This document shows, piece by piece, positions 1 to 7,638 of a stretch of DNA of 13,342 bases (position 1 is the stretch's first letter; every line of letters begins with the position of its first letter). This DNA comes from Muribaculaceae bacterium. Its GTDB lineage: Bacteria > Bacteroidota > Bacteroidia > Bacteroidales > Muribaculaceae. A program made the position numbers and the translations under genes. Below the pieces are notes generated by a model. That model did no database searches. It was given only the letters and a program-made list of their open reading frames with translations, and was not told the DNA's origin. The stretch spans positions 1 through 13,342 of the forward strand of contig JAKSMA010000036.1 in NCBI GenBank assembly GCA_024400895.1. Reading direction: 5' to 3'.

Positions 1-21
1 TTTTCCCCACGGTTACTCAAC

Positions 22-38
22 TGCTGGCTTCCAGCCAG
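22..38. repeat. Small palindrome in the intergenic region after aat
   Basis: CTGGC (24-28) and GCCAG (34-38) form a 5-bp stem around a 5-base loop; an overlapping alternative pairs GCTGG (23-27) with CCAGC (31-35). No T tract follows on either strand, so it is not a convincing intrinsic terminator. It resembles the short REP-like palindromes scattered in Bacteroidota intergenic DNA, but that is only an impression. The rest of 1-155 shows no gene. Confidence 0.3.
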
Positions 39-143
39 AACATGGCACCTCTTTATGATTTGTAACTTTTTAGTGTGTTCCGTTTTAGTTCTCGAACAGC
101 CTATGGAGGGACTCTGTTGGGATTTGGTGGGGATTGTTGTTTG

Positions 144-155
144 CTCCATGTGGAG
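144..155. repeat. 12-bp inverted repeat abutting the aat stop codon
   Basis: CTCCATGTGGAG lies immediately after the aat stop codon in the direction of aat transcription. The arms are CTCCA and TGGAG with a 2-base centre. It could fold at the 3' end of the operon mRNA, but no U tract follows and the loop is too short for a good hairpin. Its role, if any, is unknown. Confidence 0.25.
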
Positions 156-833
156 TTATTCGTCGGCGTAGTCGAATCCGTAATCTTTGCCGGTGAGTAG
201 GGTCATATATTCTTTATATGTGATGTACTTACCACCCATCGATTTCAGGTGAGGCGTTTCTAATTGGCAGTCGATTAATGCCACACCTTCTGCTTCCATT
301 TTGCGGGCAAGGAATATCAAAGCCAGTTTTGAGGCGTTGGGCACGAGCGAGAACATGCTCTCGCCACAAAATATATTTCCTACTCGCTCTCCGTATAGGC
401 CACCTACAAGCTGGTCGCCGTCCCACACTTCCACACTGTGCGACACGCCCTCGTTGTGCAGGCGGGTGTAGGCTTCTATCATGTCTTCGCCCAACCAAGC
501 TCCCATATCTTTGTCGCGTTGCGCCACGGTGGAGCACCCACGTATCACTCCGTCGAAATCTTTATCCCAAGTCACGCGATACTGCTGCTTGTTCATCAGC
601 GTGCGCATCGAATGCGATATATGAATTTCATTAGGAAAGATGACAAAGCGTTTCAGCGGGCAATACCACATGATAAGTTCGTTGCCATCGAATGGATACC
701 AAGGGAAAATGCCATTCATATAGGCCATGTGAAGGCGCTCCGAACTCAAGTCGCCACCCACAGCAAGCAAGCCGTCGTCTTCGCCAAATATAGGGTCGGG
801 GAACCACAGTTCATCGTCGAGTTGAAAAATCAT
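156..833 (-). CDS. aat: Leucyl/phenylalanyl-tRNA--protein transferase
   Basis: This cytoplasmic enzyme transfers Leu or Phe from aminoacyl-tRNA to proteins starting with Arg or Lys (or Met in some cases), creating an N-degron read by ClpS. The product has 225 residues, close to the E. coli enzyme (about 234). Visible family signatures are GLLAVGGDLS (21-30), GIFPWYP (41-47), the HSVEVW segment (132-137), LVGGLYGE (142-149), the catalytic-site GESMF (E158 within 157-161), NASK (166-169) and LIDCQ (Q190). The tryptophan-rich stretch reads MWYCPLKR where many homologues have WWSPDPR. It starts at ATG, 13 bases after the clpA stop, and ends in TAA. It is the last gene of the clpS-clpA-aat block and presumably shares its mRNA. 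The gene is intact and the assignment is secure. Confidence 0.97.
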   Translation of the reverse strand: MIFQLDDELWFPDPIFGEDDGLLAVGGDLSSERLHMAYMNGIFPWYPFDGNELIMWYCPLKRFVIFPNEIHISHSMRTLMNKQQYRVTWDKDFDGVIRGCSTVAQRDKDMGAWLGEDMIEAYTRLHNEGVSHSVEVWDGDQLVGGLYGERVGNIFCGESMFSLVPNASKLALIFLARKMEAEGVALIDCQLETPHLKSMGGKYITYKEYMTLLTGKDYGFDYADE

Positions 834-846
834 TGTTGTGTGTGTT

Positions 847-3121
847 TTATATGATGGTCAATTTGTTGTCTTTTAAATCCACGGTCACATTACCGCCTTT
901 CTTCAGTTTGCCGACCAGCACTTCCTTCATCAACATTGTTTTCAATTGCTGCTGAATCACACGGTCCATCTCGCGTGCACCGTATTCTTTGGAGAATCCA
1001 TTCACAAGCAAATGGTCGTGAGCCTTTGCAGTGAGTGTGATGCTAACCGACTTGGCTGCTAATTTTGTGTCAGGTTCTCGTAATTTTTTGCCGAGGATGA
1101 GGTCAGCCATTTTCTTGTCCATATCGTTGAACACCACGATTTCGCTCAGGCGGTTGATAAACTCTGGTTTGAAAGTCTTCTTTACCTGCTTGAGCATCGC
1201 ACCACCAGCCGTAGCGGTAGAGGCGAAACCGAGACTTGCCTGTGCTGCATACTGTGCACCGGCATTGCTGGTCATGATGAGAATCACATTTTTGAAATGT
1301 GCTTTACGACCCTTGTTGTCGGTAAGCACACCATAGTCCATCACCTGGAGAAGGATGTCGAAGATATCGCTATGGGCTTTCTCAATTTCGTCAAGAAGGA
1401 GCACGCAGTCGGGGCTCTTGCGCACGGCATCGGTCAGAAGGCCACCGTCGTCGTAGCCCACATATCCTGCAGGAGCACCAATCAGTTTTGCCACAGTGTG
1501 TTTCTCCACATATTCGCTCATGTCGAAGCGTACGAGTTTCACTCCGAGTTCCTGTGCCAAAGTTTTTGCCACCTCTGTTTTACCCACGCCTGTAGGTCCA
1601 ACAAAGAGTAAACTTGCCAATGGCTTGTTTTCGTCGGTAAGACCCGCTTTTGAGAGTTGTACGGCTTCAACCACCGTTTGCACAGCGCGATTCTGTCCGT
1701 AAATCACACTCTTGAGTCGGCCTTCAAGGTTTGCAAGATTCTTGTTGTCGTTCTGCTTGATGGCAAGCGCATCGATTTTAGAGATTTTTGCCAAAACATC
1801 TGCCACCTGCTTTTTGGTGATTTTCTTTCTTTTCTTGTGCTCCAGCTTCATCGATAAGGTCGAGCGCTTTGTCGGGTAAGAAACGGTCGGTGATAAACTT
1901 TGCGCTTGCAGTTACTGCATATTCAAGGGCTGCATCGTCGTATTTCACTTGGTGGTATTTCTCATACACGCCCTTCAATTCCTTGAGAATGTGGATTGTT
2001 TCCTCAATGCTTGGCTCTTCCACATCGATGGTTTGGAAGCGCCGAATCATGCCTTTGCTTCGTGTGAGTTGCTTGTTGTATTCCTCGTAAGTGGTTGCAC
2101 CAATAATTCTCACTGTGCCCCCGTCGAGGTGAGGCTTCAGCAGATTTGAAACATCGTTGCCTCCTTCAGCACCTTGTCCGGCACCTACAATATTGTGGAT
2201 TTCGTCGATGTAGAGGATGGCGCGCTCTTCTTGGGTCACGCCGTCGATAATCAATTTCAGGCGTTGTTCCATATCGCCACGGAATCGGCTTCCTGCGAGC
2301 AGGGTACCCATGTCGAGTTGATATATTCGGCAGCCTTGAAGGCGTTCTGGCACATTGCCTTCTTCAATTCGTCGTGCCACACCATATACAAGCGCGGTTT
2401 TGCCCACACCTGGCTCGCCAAGATGCAGTGGATTGTTTTTGTCTTTTCTGCAAAGCACCTGTATGGTACGGTCGAGTTCATATTCTCTACCGATGAGAGG
2501 ATTGGTTTCGGATAGGTGGTCGTTGATACAAGTTACATATTTCTTCCACTTATTGGCCTGGCCAGATGGCTCCTCTGCCATTCCGTCGTCGAAAGGCTGT
2601 TCTTCTTGGGGATGGTCGTAGTCGTTGATATTATTTTCGTCGTCAACGCCAGAATCGCCCTCGTAGAAAGCAATGGCTGTTTCGAAAACGATTTTTCCGT
2701 CGTCCACATTTGTGTGCTTGCGAAGGAAGTATGCAGCCCACGAATCTTTTTGATTGAGCAAAGCTTGAATCATCATAGTGGCCGACACATGTTTGCGTTC
2801 AGCCATTTGTGCCAACATCACAGCTTCACCCATCAGGTGTTGCAGTTGATAGGAAGGAGAGCAGATTTCGTCGAAATTATTAGGGTCACCTTCAAATTCC
2901 ACACCAGTTTCATTTATCTTATCCTCAAGTTCATCAAGCAAATCATTGATATCGAGTGCTTCATTGCACATCCATAGTGCATCTTGAAATTGAGGTAATT
3001 GGAGCAATCCGTATAACACGTGCTCTGGTGTGATGAATTCATGATGGTGTGCAAATGCGTAGTTGCTGCCATAATTCATGGCAAGTTGCATTTCGCGTGC
3101 AAAAGAAATTTCTTTTTCCAT
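847..3121 (-). pseudogene. clpA: ATP-dependent Clp protease ATP-binding subunit ClpA, interrupted by a frameshift
   Basis: ClpA is the AAA+ unfoldase that feeds ClpS-delivered N-degron substrates to ClpP. The first part (3121 to about 1830) encodes the N-domain (about 1-145), an acidic linker (about 153-186) and D1 with Walker A GEPGVGKT (235-242), Walker B ILYIDE (302-307) and RRF near 361. The second part, in the +1 frame to 847, encodes D2 with Walker A GPTGVGKT, pore loop GYVG, Walker B VLLLDE, sensor TSN, the ClpP-docking loop LGF, and GAR of sensor 2. The frames overlap at 1778-1851; the first ends in 26 unrelated residues after DEAGAQEKK. Ignoring one base gives 757 residues, against 758 in E. 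coli ClpA. The ATG at 1851 opening the second frame is just the conserved IDEA codons read out of frame. ATG start lies 16 bases after clpS. A real mutation, an assembly indel or two separate polypeptides are all possible; identity is certain, intactness is not. Confidence 0.93.
1816..1840 (-). other. Frame break in clpA within a purine tract
   Basis: On the coding strand the DNA after the conserved DEAGA codons reads GCACAAGAAAAGAAAGAAAATC. Upstream sequence is ClpA-like only in one frame and downstream sequence only in the +1 frame, and both fit the family up to this tract. Removing a single A from the GAAAAG run gives DEAGAQERKKITKKQV, which joins the halves cleanly. Compared with E. coli ClpA, the linker here is also some five residues shorter, so a deletion not divisible by three is an alternative to a one-base insertion. 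Confidence 0.85.
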
Positions 3122-3137
3122 TATCTTTCTGTGTGTT

Positions 3138-3455
3138 TTATTTTGCTGGTTCTATTGTGATATTAAGTGGGTATCCGGCCTTGCGAGCGAGCTGCGATGC
3201 CTTGATTTGTAGTGTGTTGGCCATGTCGAAGCTGTAAGTGCCCACGATAGCGTTACCTTTCTTATGCACCTGAAGCATCAGCGCATTGGCTTCAATTTCC
3301 GATTTGTGAAAAACGGTGGCGAGAATCATCACCACGAATTCCATGGTGGTGATATCGTCGTTATGCAATACCACATGATACATTTTAGGCTCGTCGAGTT
3401 CAATTCTTGTGATTTCTTTCAGAGCCGAACCACCTTTTGTTTTAGTTTTTGGCAT
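3138..3455 (-). CDS. clpS: ClpS adaptor protein (N-degron recognition)
   Basis: ClpS binds N-terminal Leu, Phe, Tyr and Trp and hands the protein to the ClpA N-domain. I start it at the ATG at 3455, giving 105 residues. An in-frame TTG at 3488 would add 11 low-complexity residues, but it lies only 3 bases after the fcl stop and is not needed for the fold. Recognition-pocket residues are present: HNDD (N32, D33), the gatekeeper-type Met in TTMEFV (M38) and the His of QVHKKG (H64). The N-terminal 20 residues are Lys/Thr-rich and probably flexible, as in other ClpS proteins whose tail enters the ClpA pore. It lies 36 bases after fcl and 16 bases before clpA, so cotranscription with both is likely. 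It ends in TAA. The gene is intact. Confidence 0.95.
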   Translation of the reverse strand: MPKTKTKGGSALKEITRIELDEPKMYHVVLHNDDITTMEFVVMILATVFHKSEIEANALMLQVHKKGNAIVGTYSFDMANTLQIKASQLARKAGYPLNITIEPAK

Positions 3456-3491
3456 AGATATTATAGTGTTGTTGTTAGATTTTGACAAATC

Positions 3492-4655
3492 TTAGTTTTC
3501 TGTGTACCATTTGAAGAGCGCTTTCACGCCATCTTCAATTTCCATTTTATGGGTCCAACCGAGGCTGTGCAATTTTTCCACATCGCACAACTTGCGGGGT
3601 GTGCCGTCGGGTTTTGTGGCATCGAAAGCGATAGTGCCAGTGAATCCAACAGCTTTCGCAACGAGTTCGGCAAGTTGCTTAATTGTCACTTCTTTGCCTG
3701 TGCCCACATTGATATGGCAGTTGCGTATTTCGCCCAATGAAGGGATTGCTCCGCCACGGCCTTCGCTGCTGTTGCGGTCCACTTTACCATCGGCAGTGCC
3801 ACCAAAGTGTACAGAAGAATACTTGTCGATGCCAATAATGTCGCTAAAGTCAACATTCAAGAGCACATGCACGCTGGCATCGGCCATGTCTTCGCTCCAA
3901 AGGAATTCGCGCAGTGGAGTGCCAGTGCCCCAAAGATTCACCTTGTTGTTCTCGATACCGTATCGATTCAGCACTTCAAGAATTGCTTCTTCTGAAGCCT
4001 TGCCATCGACGCCATTCACTGGACGCTTGTCCATATCGGCACGGATGGCATCCCAGTTGTTTTCGCCAATCATGCGAGCGAGATACACTTTGCGCATCAT
4101 TGCAGGCATTACATGGCTATTTTCGAGGTGGAAATTATCGTTAGGACCATAGAGATTGGTAGGCATCACGGCAATATAGTTGGTGCCATATTGAAGATTG
4201 TAGCTTTCGCACATCTTCAAGCCCGAAATTTTTGCCAAAGCATATTCTTCGTTAGTGTATTCCAATGGTGATGTGAGCAAAGCGTCTTCCTTGATGGGTT
4301 GTGGTGCATTCTTTGGGTAGATGCAGGTTGAACCCAGGAAGAGCAGCTTTTTCACGCCGTGAGCATAACTTTCGCTAATCACATTGCACTGCATCATCAT
4401 GTTTTGCATGATGAAGTCGGCACGGTAAAGCGAGTTGGCCATAATGCCACCCACATAGGCAGCAGCGAGCACTACAGCATCGGGGCGTTCTTCATCAAAG
4501 AATTTTCTTACTGCCAGTTGGTTGGTCAGGTCGAGTTCGGCATGAGTGCGTCCCACCAAGTTGTGATAACCTCTTTGCTCGAGATTCTTCCAAATGGCAG
4601 AGCCTACCAGGCCACGATGTCCTGCCACAAAAATTTTAGCGGATTTGTTAATCAT
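3492..4655 (-). CDS. fcl: GDP-L-fucose synthase (GDP-4-keto-6-deoxymannose epimerase/reductase)
   Basis: This NADPH-dependent extended SDR enzyme epimerises and reduces GDP-4-keto-6-deoxy-D-mannose to GDP-L-fucose, the donor for fucosylation of capsule, O-antigen and glycoproteins. The Rossmann motif GHRGLVG is at 12-18. The catalytic set is visible: S109 and C111 in GSTCIYP, Y138 and K142 in YALAK, and H181 in NSHVMP. The C-terminal KPDGTPRKL signature is present. At 387 residues it exceeds E. coli Fcl (321) through two insertions, about 199-237 and 267-312, flanking the [11 protein letters not shown] strand; from memory these are usual in Bacteroidetes Fcl proteins. Its ATG overlaps the gmd stop in an ATGA, which implies translational coupling. 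It ends in TAA. It is also known as wcaG. Confidence 0.96.
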   Translation of the reverse strand: MINKSAKIFVAGHRGLVGSAIWKNLEQRGYHNLVGRTHAELDLTNQLAVRKFFDEERPDAVVLAAAYVGGIMANSLYRADFIMQNMMMQCNVISESYAHGVKKLLFLGSTCIYPKNAPQPIKEDALLTSPLEYTNEEYALAKISGLKMCESYNLQYGTNYIAVMPTNLYGPNDNFHLENSHVMPAMMRKVYLARMIGENNWDAIRADMDKRPVNGVDGKASEEAILEVLNRYGIENNKVNLWGTGTPLREFLWSEDMADASVHVLLNVDFSDIIGIDKYSSVHFGGTADGKVDRNSSEGRGGAIPSLGEIRNCHINVGTGKEVTIKQLAELVAKAVGFTGTIAFDATKPDGTPRKLCDVEKLHSLGWTHKMEIEDGVKALFKWYTEN

Positions 4656-5755
4656 TTTACGATGCCTTTTTCGAGATATTCTGCGAGGTTAACACGGATT
4701 TCGTCGCCGGCTTTTTCAATTGCCACTTTTGCCACATCGTGGTCAACCATGATTTTCACGAGTTGCTCGAATGATGTGCGTTGTGGATCCCATCCGAGTT
4801 CTTTCTTCGCCTTGGTTGGGTCGCCCCAAAGATTCACTACATCGGTTGGACGGTAGAAGTCGGGACTAACTTCCACGAGCACCTTTCCTGTGGCCTTGTC
4901 GATACCTTTTTCGTCGGCACCTTCACCTTGCCATTCGAGCTCGATGCCCACATGGTGGAACGCCAATGTACAGAATTCGCGCACACTGTGTTGTACACCC
5001 GTCGCAATGACGAAGTCTTCAGGTGTTTCGTGTTGCAGGATGAGCCACATGCATTCCACATAGTCGCGTGCATAACCCCAGTCGCGCAGACTTGAGAGGT
5101 TGCCCAAATATAGTTTTTCTTGCTTGCCTGCTTTGATACGGGCAGCTGCAAGTGTGATTTTGCGTGTAACGAATGTTTCGCCACGTCGTTCGCTCTCGTG
5201 GTTGAACAGAATGCCAGAGCAGCAGTACATATCGTAGGCTTCGCGATATTCTTTCACAATCCAGTAGCCGTAGAGCTTTGCCACAGCGTATGGACTGTAG
5301 GGGTGGAATGGCGTGTTCTCGTTTTGGGGCACTTCTTCCACTTTGCCATAAAGTTCGCTTGTGCTGGCTTGGTAGATGCGACATTCTTTTGTGAGTCCAC
5401 ATTGGCGAACGGCTTCCAAAACACGAAGCACGCCGGTTGCATCCACGTCGGCAGTGAATTCTGGAGAATCGAAACTTACTTGCACATGGCTTTGAGCGGC
5501 AAGATTGTATATTTCGGTTGGTCGTACTTGGCCAATCACCTTGATGAGGCTCATAGAGTCGCTCATATCAGCATAATGAAGGTGGAAATGAGGTTTTCCT
5601 TCAAGATGAGCAATGCGTTCGCGGAAATCTACCGATGAACGACGGATAGTGCCGTGTACATCATAACCTTTTTCAAGCAAAAATTCAGCCAAGAATGACC
5701 CATCTTGGCCCGTAACACCCGTGATAAGGGCAACTTTACGATTGTTTTCGTTCAT
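4652..5755 (-). CDS. gmd: GDP-mannose 4,6-dehydratase
   Basis: Gmd dehydrates GDP-D-mannose to GDP-4-keto-6-deoxy-D-mannose, the first step to GDP-L-fucose; Fcl, encoded next, completes the pathway. The product is 367 residues, the usual length (E. coli 373). The nucleotide-binding motif GVTGQDG is at 13-19, and the catalytic residues T132 and E134 (STSELYG), Y156 and K160 (YAVAK) have the same numbering as E. coli. The strongly conserved [15 protein letters not shown] segment (185-199) is present, with Glu where E. coli has Pro. [19 protein letters not shown] and EDFVIATG are further family hallmarks. It starts at ATG about 30 bases downstream of a strong promoter and ends in TGA within the ATGA overlap with fcl. 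It is the first gene of the apparent gmd-fcl-clpS-clpA-aat unit. Confidence 0.97.
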   Translation of the reverse strand: MNENNRKVALITGVTGQDGSFLAEFLLEKGYDVHGTIRRSSVDFRERIAHLEGKPHFHLHYADMSDSMSLIKVIGQVRPTEIYNLAAQSHVQVSFDSPEFTADVDATGVLRVLEAVRQCGLTKECRIYQASTSELYGKVEEVPQNENTPFHPYSPYAVAKLYGYWIVKEYREAYDMYCCSGILFNHESERRGETFVTRKITLAAARIKAGKQEKLYLGNLSSLRDWGYARDYVECMWLILQHETPEDFVIATGVQHSVREFCTLAFHHVGIELEWQGEGADEKGIDKATGKVLVEVSPDFYRPTDVVNLWGDPTKAKKELGWDPQRTSFEQLVKIMVDHDVAKVAIEKAGDEIRVNLAEYLEKGIVK

Positions 5756-5786
5756 ATATTGTGTGATATTGTATTCCTTTAACCTA

Positions 5787-5818
5787 CAAAGATACCAAAT
5801 ATTCTTTATCTTGACAAA
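5787..5818 (-). promoter_or_regulatory. Bacteroidota-type primary sigma promoter for gmd operon
   Basis: On the minus strand TTTG (5818-5815) is followed after exactly 20 bases by TATCTTTG (5794-5787). This is a full match to the known Bacteroidota consensus TTTG-N19/21-TAnnTTTG. Transcription should begin near 5780, leaving a leader of about 25 bases before the gmd ATG. The element sits in the 69-base gap after the acyltransferase stop, so gmd and the genes behind it need not depend on readthrough. I see no equally good promoter before fcl, clpS, clpA or aat. Confidence 0.8.
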
Positions 5819-5824
5819 TCGATG

Positions 5825-6922
5825 TCACTTCCAGGGTTGGCCCAAGAACAGGAGAGCTGTGACTTTGCTCCTTTTCAGGGCATGAATCACGAGCAATGTG
5901 ATGGCGATTACGCAGAATGCCACAACCATCGACAAGGCTGCCAATGGCACTGTGGACATGCCCATTTCCTTCAATGGCTCCTGGAGCATGGTAAGCGGGA
6001 ACAGGAAGAAATAGTGGAGCAAATAAATGCCAAGACTTTCGTGTCCGAGGAAGTTGAAATATTTGGCAATGGCAGAAGGTTGGTGCCCTTCAGTGCGATA
6101 TTCTTTGTTCGACCAAGGCTCAATCATGGCAATAGCCACCATGATAAGCGCAAAGTGCATCATTGGCATGGTGACGAATTGCAACTGTGTCCATATAGTT
6201 TCGCCTCCAGGCATGTCCCAAGGATAGGCGATGGAGTAGAATGTGACAGCAAATACAACCATTGCTGCGGTCAATGCCCATTGGTTGTGTACAAGTTGTT
6301 GGAATCCCTCTTTCAGTCGATGTGCCATCACGCCCATCATAAACACAGGGAAGAAGGATGCCAGCAGTCCGAATCCAGCATAGTCGACATTCGCCTCTTC
6401 ATCTGCGAATGTGAGCGACAGGCCGATGAGCGCGCCATACACCACAAGCAAAACCAGAATTTGCACGAATGTATGCTTCAGTCGCTGCAGAATGGCACTG
6501 ATAGGGATGTAGAGCAAGCACAATTCAAACAAGCAGAGCGTAAACCAATAGCCGTCTTTCCAGTAGGCGCGATAGAGGTCGGGCAGATTGTCGCTCAATG
6601 GCGATTCGAGGTGGCTATGAGGGAAATACCATACCCATAGCGGGGTGATTACTAAAAACGGAATGATGAGTTGAATGAATCGCTTCTTCAAGCCGGGTGT
6701 GAGAAAATTCTTCTCTTCGTTGGCTTTCTAGGTGAGGTAGCCACTGATGACGAAGAATACAGGCATGTGCACTTGTCCAATAAACTTAAAAAGGAATGCG
6801 GCATCAAGTCCACGCACGCACATGGTGAGTGCATGACCCATCACTACCAAGAAAATGGCAATGCCCTTCAGTAAATCGAAATATTCAATTCTTTGGTGAA
6901 GAAGGTTTCCGTTTTTGCTCAT
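5825..6922 (-). pseudogene. Acyltransferase family 3 membrane protein with an in-frame TAG
   Basis: Acyltransferase-3 proteins (OafA/YrhL/WecH type) are multipass inner-membrane enzymes that O-acylate surface glycans or other extracytoplasmic acceptors. The start is ATG at 6922. Residues 1-64 carry the hallmark RIEYFDLLKGIAIF, the conserved His of VVMGH (H30) and MPVFFVISGY. Codon 65 is TAG (6730-6728). The same frame continues without another stop to TGA at 5825, with KANEEKNF, LKKRFIQLIIPF, several hydrophobic segments and the late family motif GIYLLHYFF. Without the TAG the product would be 365 residues, normal for the family. The frame is otherwise unblemished, which points to a recent nonsense mutation or a base-call error. 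The in-frame TTG at 6691 is an unlikely restart, since it would drop H30. Substrate unknown; the neighbouring GDP-fucose genes make a glycan role plausible but have their own promoter. Confidence 0.88.
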
Positions 6923-6958
6923 AGTTTTGATTCAGTAATGATTGTTTGTTTTATACCA

Positions 6959-6966
6959 CAAATTTA
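6959..6966 (-). promoter_or_regulatory. Possible -7 element for the acyltransferase gene
   Basis: TAAATTTG on the minus strand (6966-6959) matches the Bacteroidota -7 consensus TAnnTTTG and lies 36 bases before the acyltransferase ATG. No clear TTTG is found 19 to 21 bases upstream, so the promoter is weak or incomplete. Its context GTAAATTTGT is mirrored by the plus-strand element that serves the divergent Nudix gene. Confidence 0.45.
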
Positions 6967-6995
6967 CACAAAAAAAAGCGATTTTCAGTGCTCCA

Positions 6996-7027
6996 TCTGA
7001 AGTTTTGGAGAAATTGTTGTAAATTTG
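6996..7027 (+). promoter_or_regulatory. Probable promoter for the Nudix hydrolase gene
   Basis: TAAATTTG (7020-7027) matches TAnnTTTG exactly. TCTG (6996-6999) lies 20 bases upstream and differs from the TTTG -33 element by one base. The predicted start site, near 7034, leaves a very short leader of about 10 bases before the ATG at 7044. There is no Shine-Dalgarno sequence, as is usual in this phylum. Confidence 0.5.
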
Positions 7028-7043
7028 TTGGAAAATGTAATTT

Positions 7044-7592
7044 ATGGCTAAGGAAATTAAGAAATGGACGACTCTGGAGTCGCGATACATCATTCAGCGA
7101 CCATGGCTCACAGCACGCGTCGACAAGGTGCAATTGCCCGATGGACGAATCAATCCGGAGCACTATGTGCTTGAATATCCGAAGTGGGTGAACATCATTG
7201 CCACCACCACTGATGGGCAGATGGTGATGATTCGCCAGTATCGTCATGGCTACGATGAGGTGCTGGTGGAATTGTGTGCTGGTGTGGTAGAGGAAGGTGA
7301 AGCTCCTGTTGAGGCTGCCAAGCGCGAACTACGCGCAGAAACTGGCTATGCCGGTGGCCAGTGGCGCGAGGAGATGACGATAGGGCAGAACCCCAGCATT
7401 AGCGACAATGTGACCCATTGTTTCGTGGCTGAAGGAGTGAAAAAAGTTGCCGGTCAGAGCCTCGACGAAAGTGAGGATATCGAGGTGCTGCTGATGTCGA
7501 AAGATGAAGTGCTCAATATGCTTATCAACGATGAGCAAAAGCAAGCACTGATGGCAGCCCCACTATGGCGATATTTCTACGAAAATAAGTAA
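7044..7592 (+). CDS. Nudix hydrolase, ADP-ribose pyrophosphatase-like
   Basis: This is a cytoplasmic Nudix enzyme expected to cleave a nucleoside-diphosphate-linked compound such as ADP-ribose. It has 182 residues. An N-terminal beta region (about 10-60) precedes the ADP-ribose pyrophosphatase-type QYRHGYDEVLVELCAG stretch, which runs into the Nudix box at 80-102: G80, E86, R94, E95, E99, G101. The first Glu of the usual EExG is Ala98 here (RELRAETGY), while the others are kept. SISDN and EDIEVLLMSKDE match the C-terminal region of ADP-ribose and GDP-mannose pyrophosphatases (NudF/NudK-like). ADP-ribose is the default substrate, but a GDP-sugar cannot be excluded from sequence, and the GDP-fucose genes nearby are not co-oriented. 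The gene stands alone, divergent from the acyltransferase and convergent with the macroglobulin gene. It ends in TAA. Confidence 0.92.
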   Translation: MAKEIKKWTTLESRYIIQRPWLTARVDKVQLPDGRINPEHYVLEYPKWVNIIATTTDGQMVMIRQYRHGYDEVLVELCAGVVEEGEAPVEAAKRELRAETGYAGGQWREEMTIGQNPSISDNVTHCFVAEGVKKVAGQSLDESEDIEVLLMSKDEVLNMLINDEQKQALMAAPLWRYFYENK

Positions 7593-7597
7593 GACGA

Positions 7598-7617
7598 CGG
7601 GTCGAAGAATCGGCTCG
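7598..7617. terminator. Weak hairpin between convergent genes
   Basis: CGGGTCG (7598-7604) can pair with CGGCTCG (7611-7617) over a 6-base loop when G-U pairs are allowed in plus-strand RNA. The T-rich stretch GATTTTATTTT comes only about 17 bases later, so termination is doubtful. It lies in the 46-base gap between the Nudix stop and the macroglobulin stop, where a bidirectional terminator would be expected. Confidence 0.25.
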
Positions 7618-7638
7618 GCGAGTATGAATGATGAGATT

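Noticed and set aside
1816..1840. Programmed -1 ribosomal frameshift in clpA
   Set aside because: The shift needed is +1 (or -2), not -1. There is no obvious downstream stem-loop or pseudoknot, and ClpA is not known to use recoding.
3456..3488. Upstream TTG start for clpS, adding 11 residues
   Set aside because: The added residues are Ser/Asn/Ile-rich and outside the ClpS fold, and an in-frame ATG at 3455 gives the normal family length.
3458..3489. Possible internal promoter before clpS: TTTG (3489-3486), 20 bases, then TATAATAT (3465-3458); it shares GATTTGTCAA with the gmd promoter
   Set aside because: The second element is a poor match to TAnnTTTG, and its start site would fall at or after the clpS ATG. 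A shared 10-mer in 13 kb can be chance.
3502..4152. 216-codon plus-strand open frame over fcl
   Set aside because: It is a shadow of fcl with Ser/Pro-rich, domain-free content. fcl itself has all catalytic residues.
5822..6640. 272-codon plus-strand open frame antisense to the acyltransferase
   Set aside because: Its product is rich in His, Cys, Gln and Glu without any domain, as expected when a membrane-protein gene is read backwards. The minus-strand frame has clear family motifs.
6597..6691. TTG at 6691 as the true start of a shorter acyltransferase
   Set aside because: It would remove the first 77 codons of the frame, with the conserved His and the hallmark N-terminal motifs that are clearly encoded just upstream in the same frame.
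6728..6730. TAG read as an amino acid (stop-codon reassignment)
   Set aside because: No other gene in the window has an internal TAG, as would be expected under a reassigned code. A point mutation or base error is simpler.
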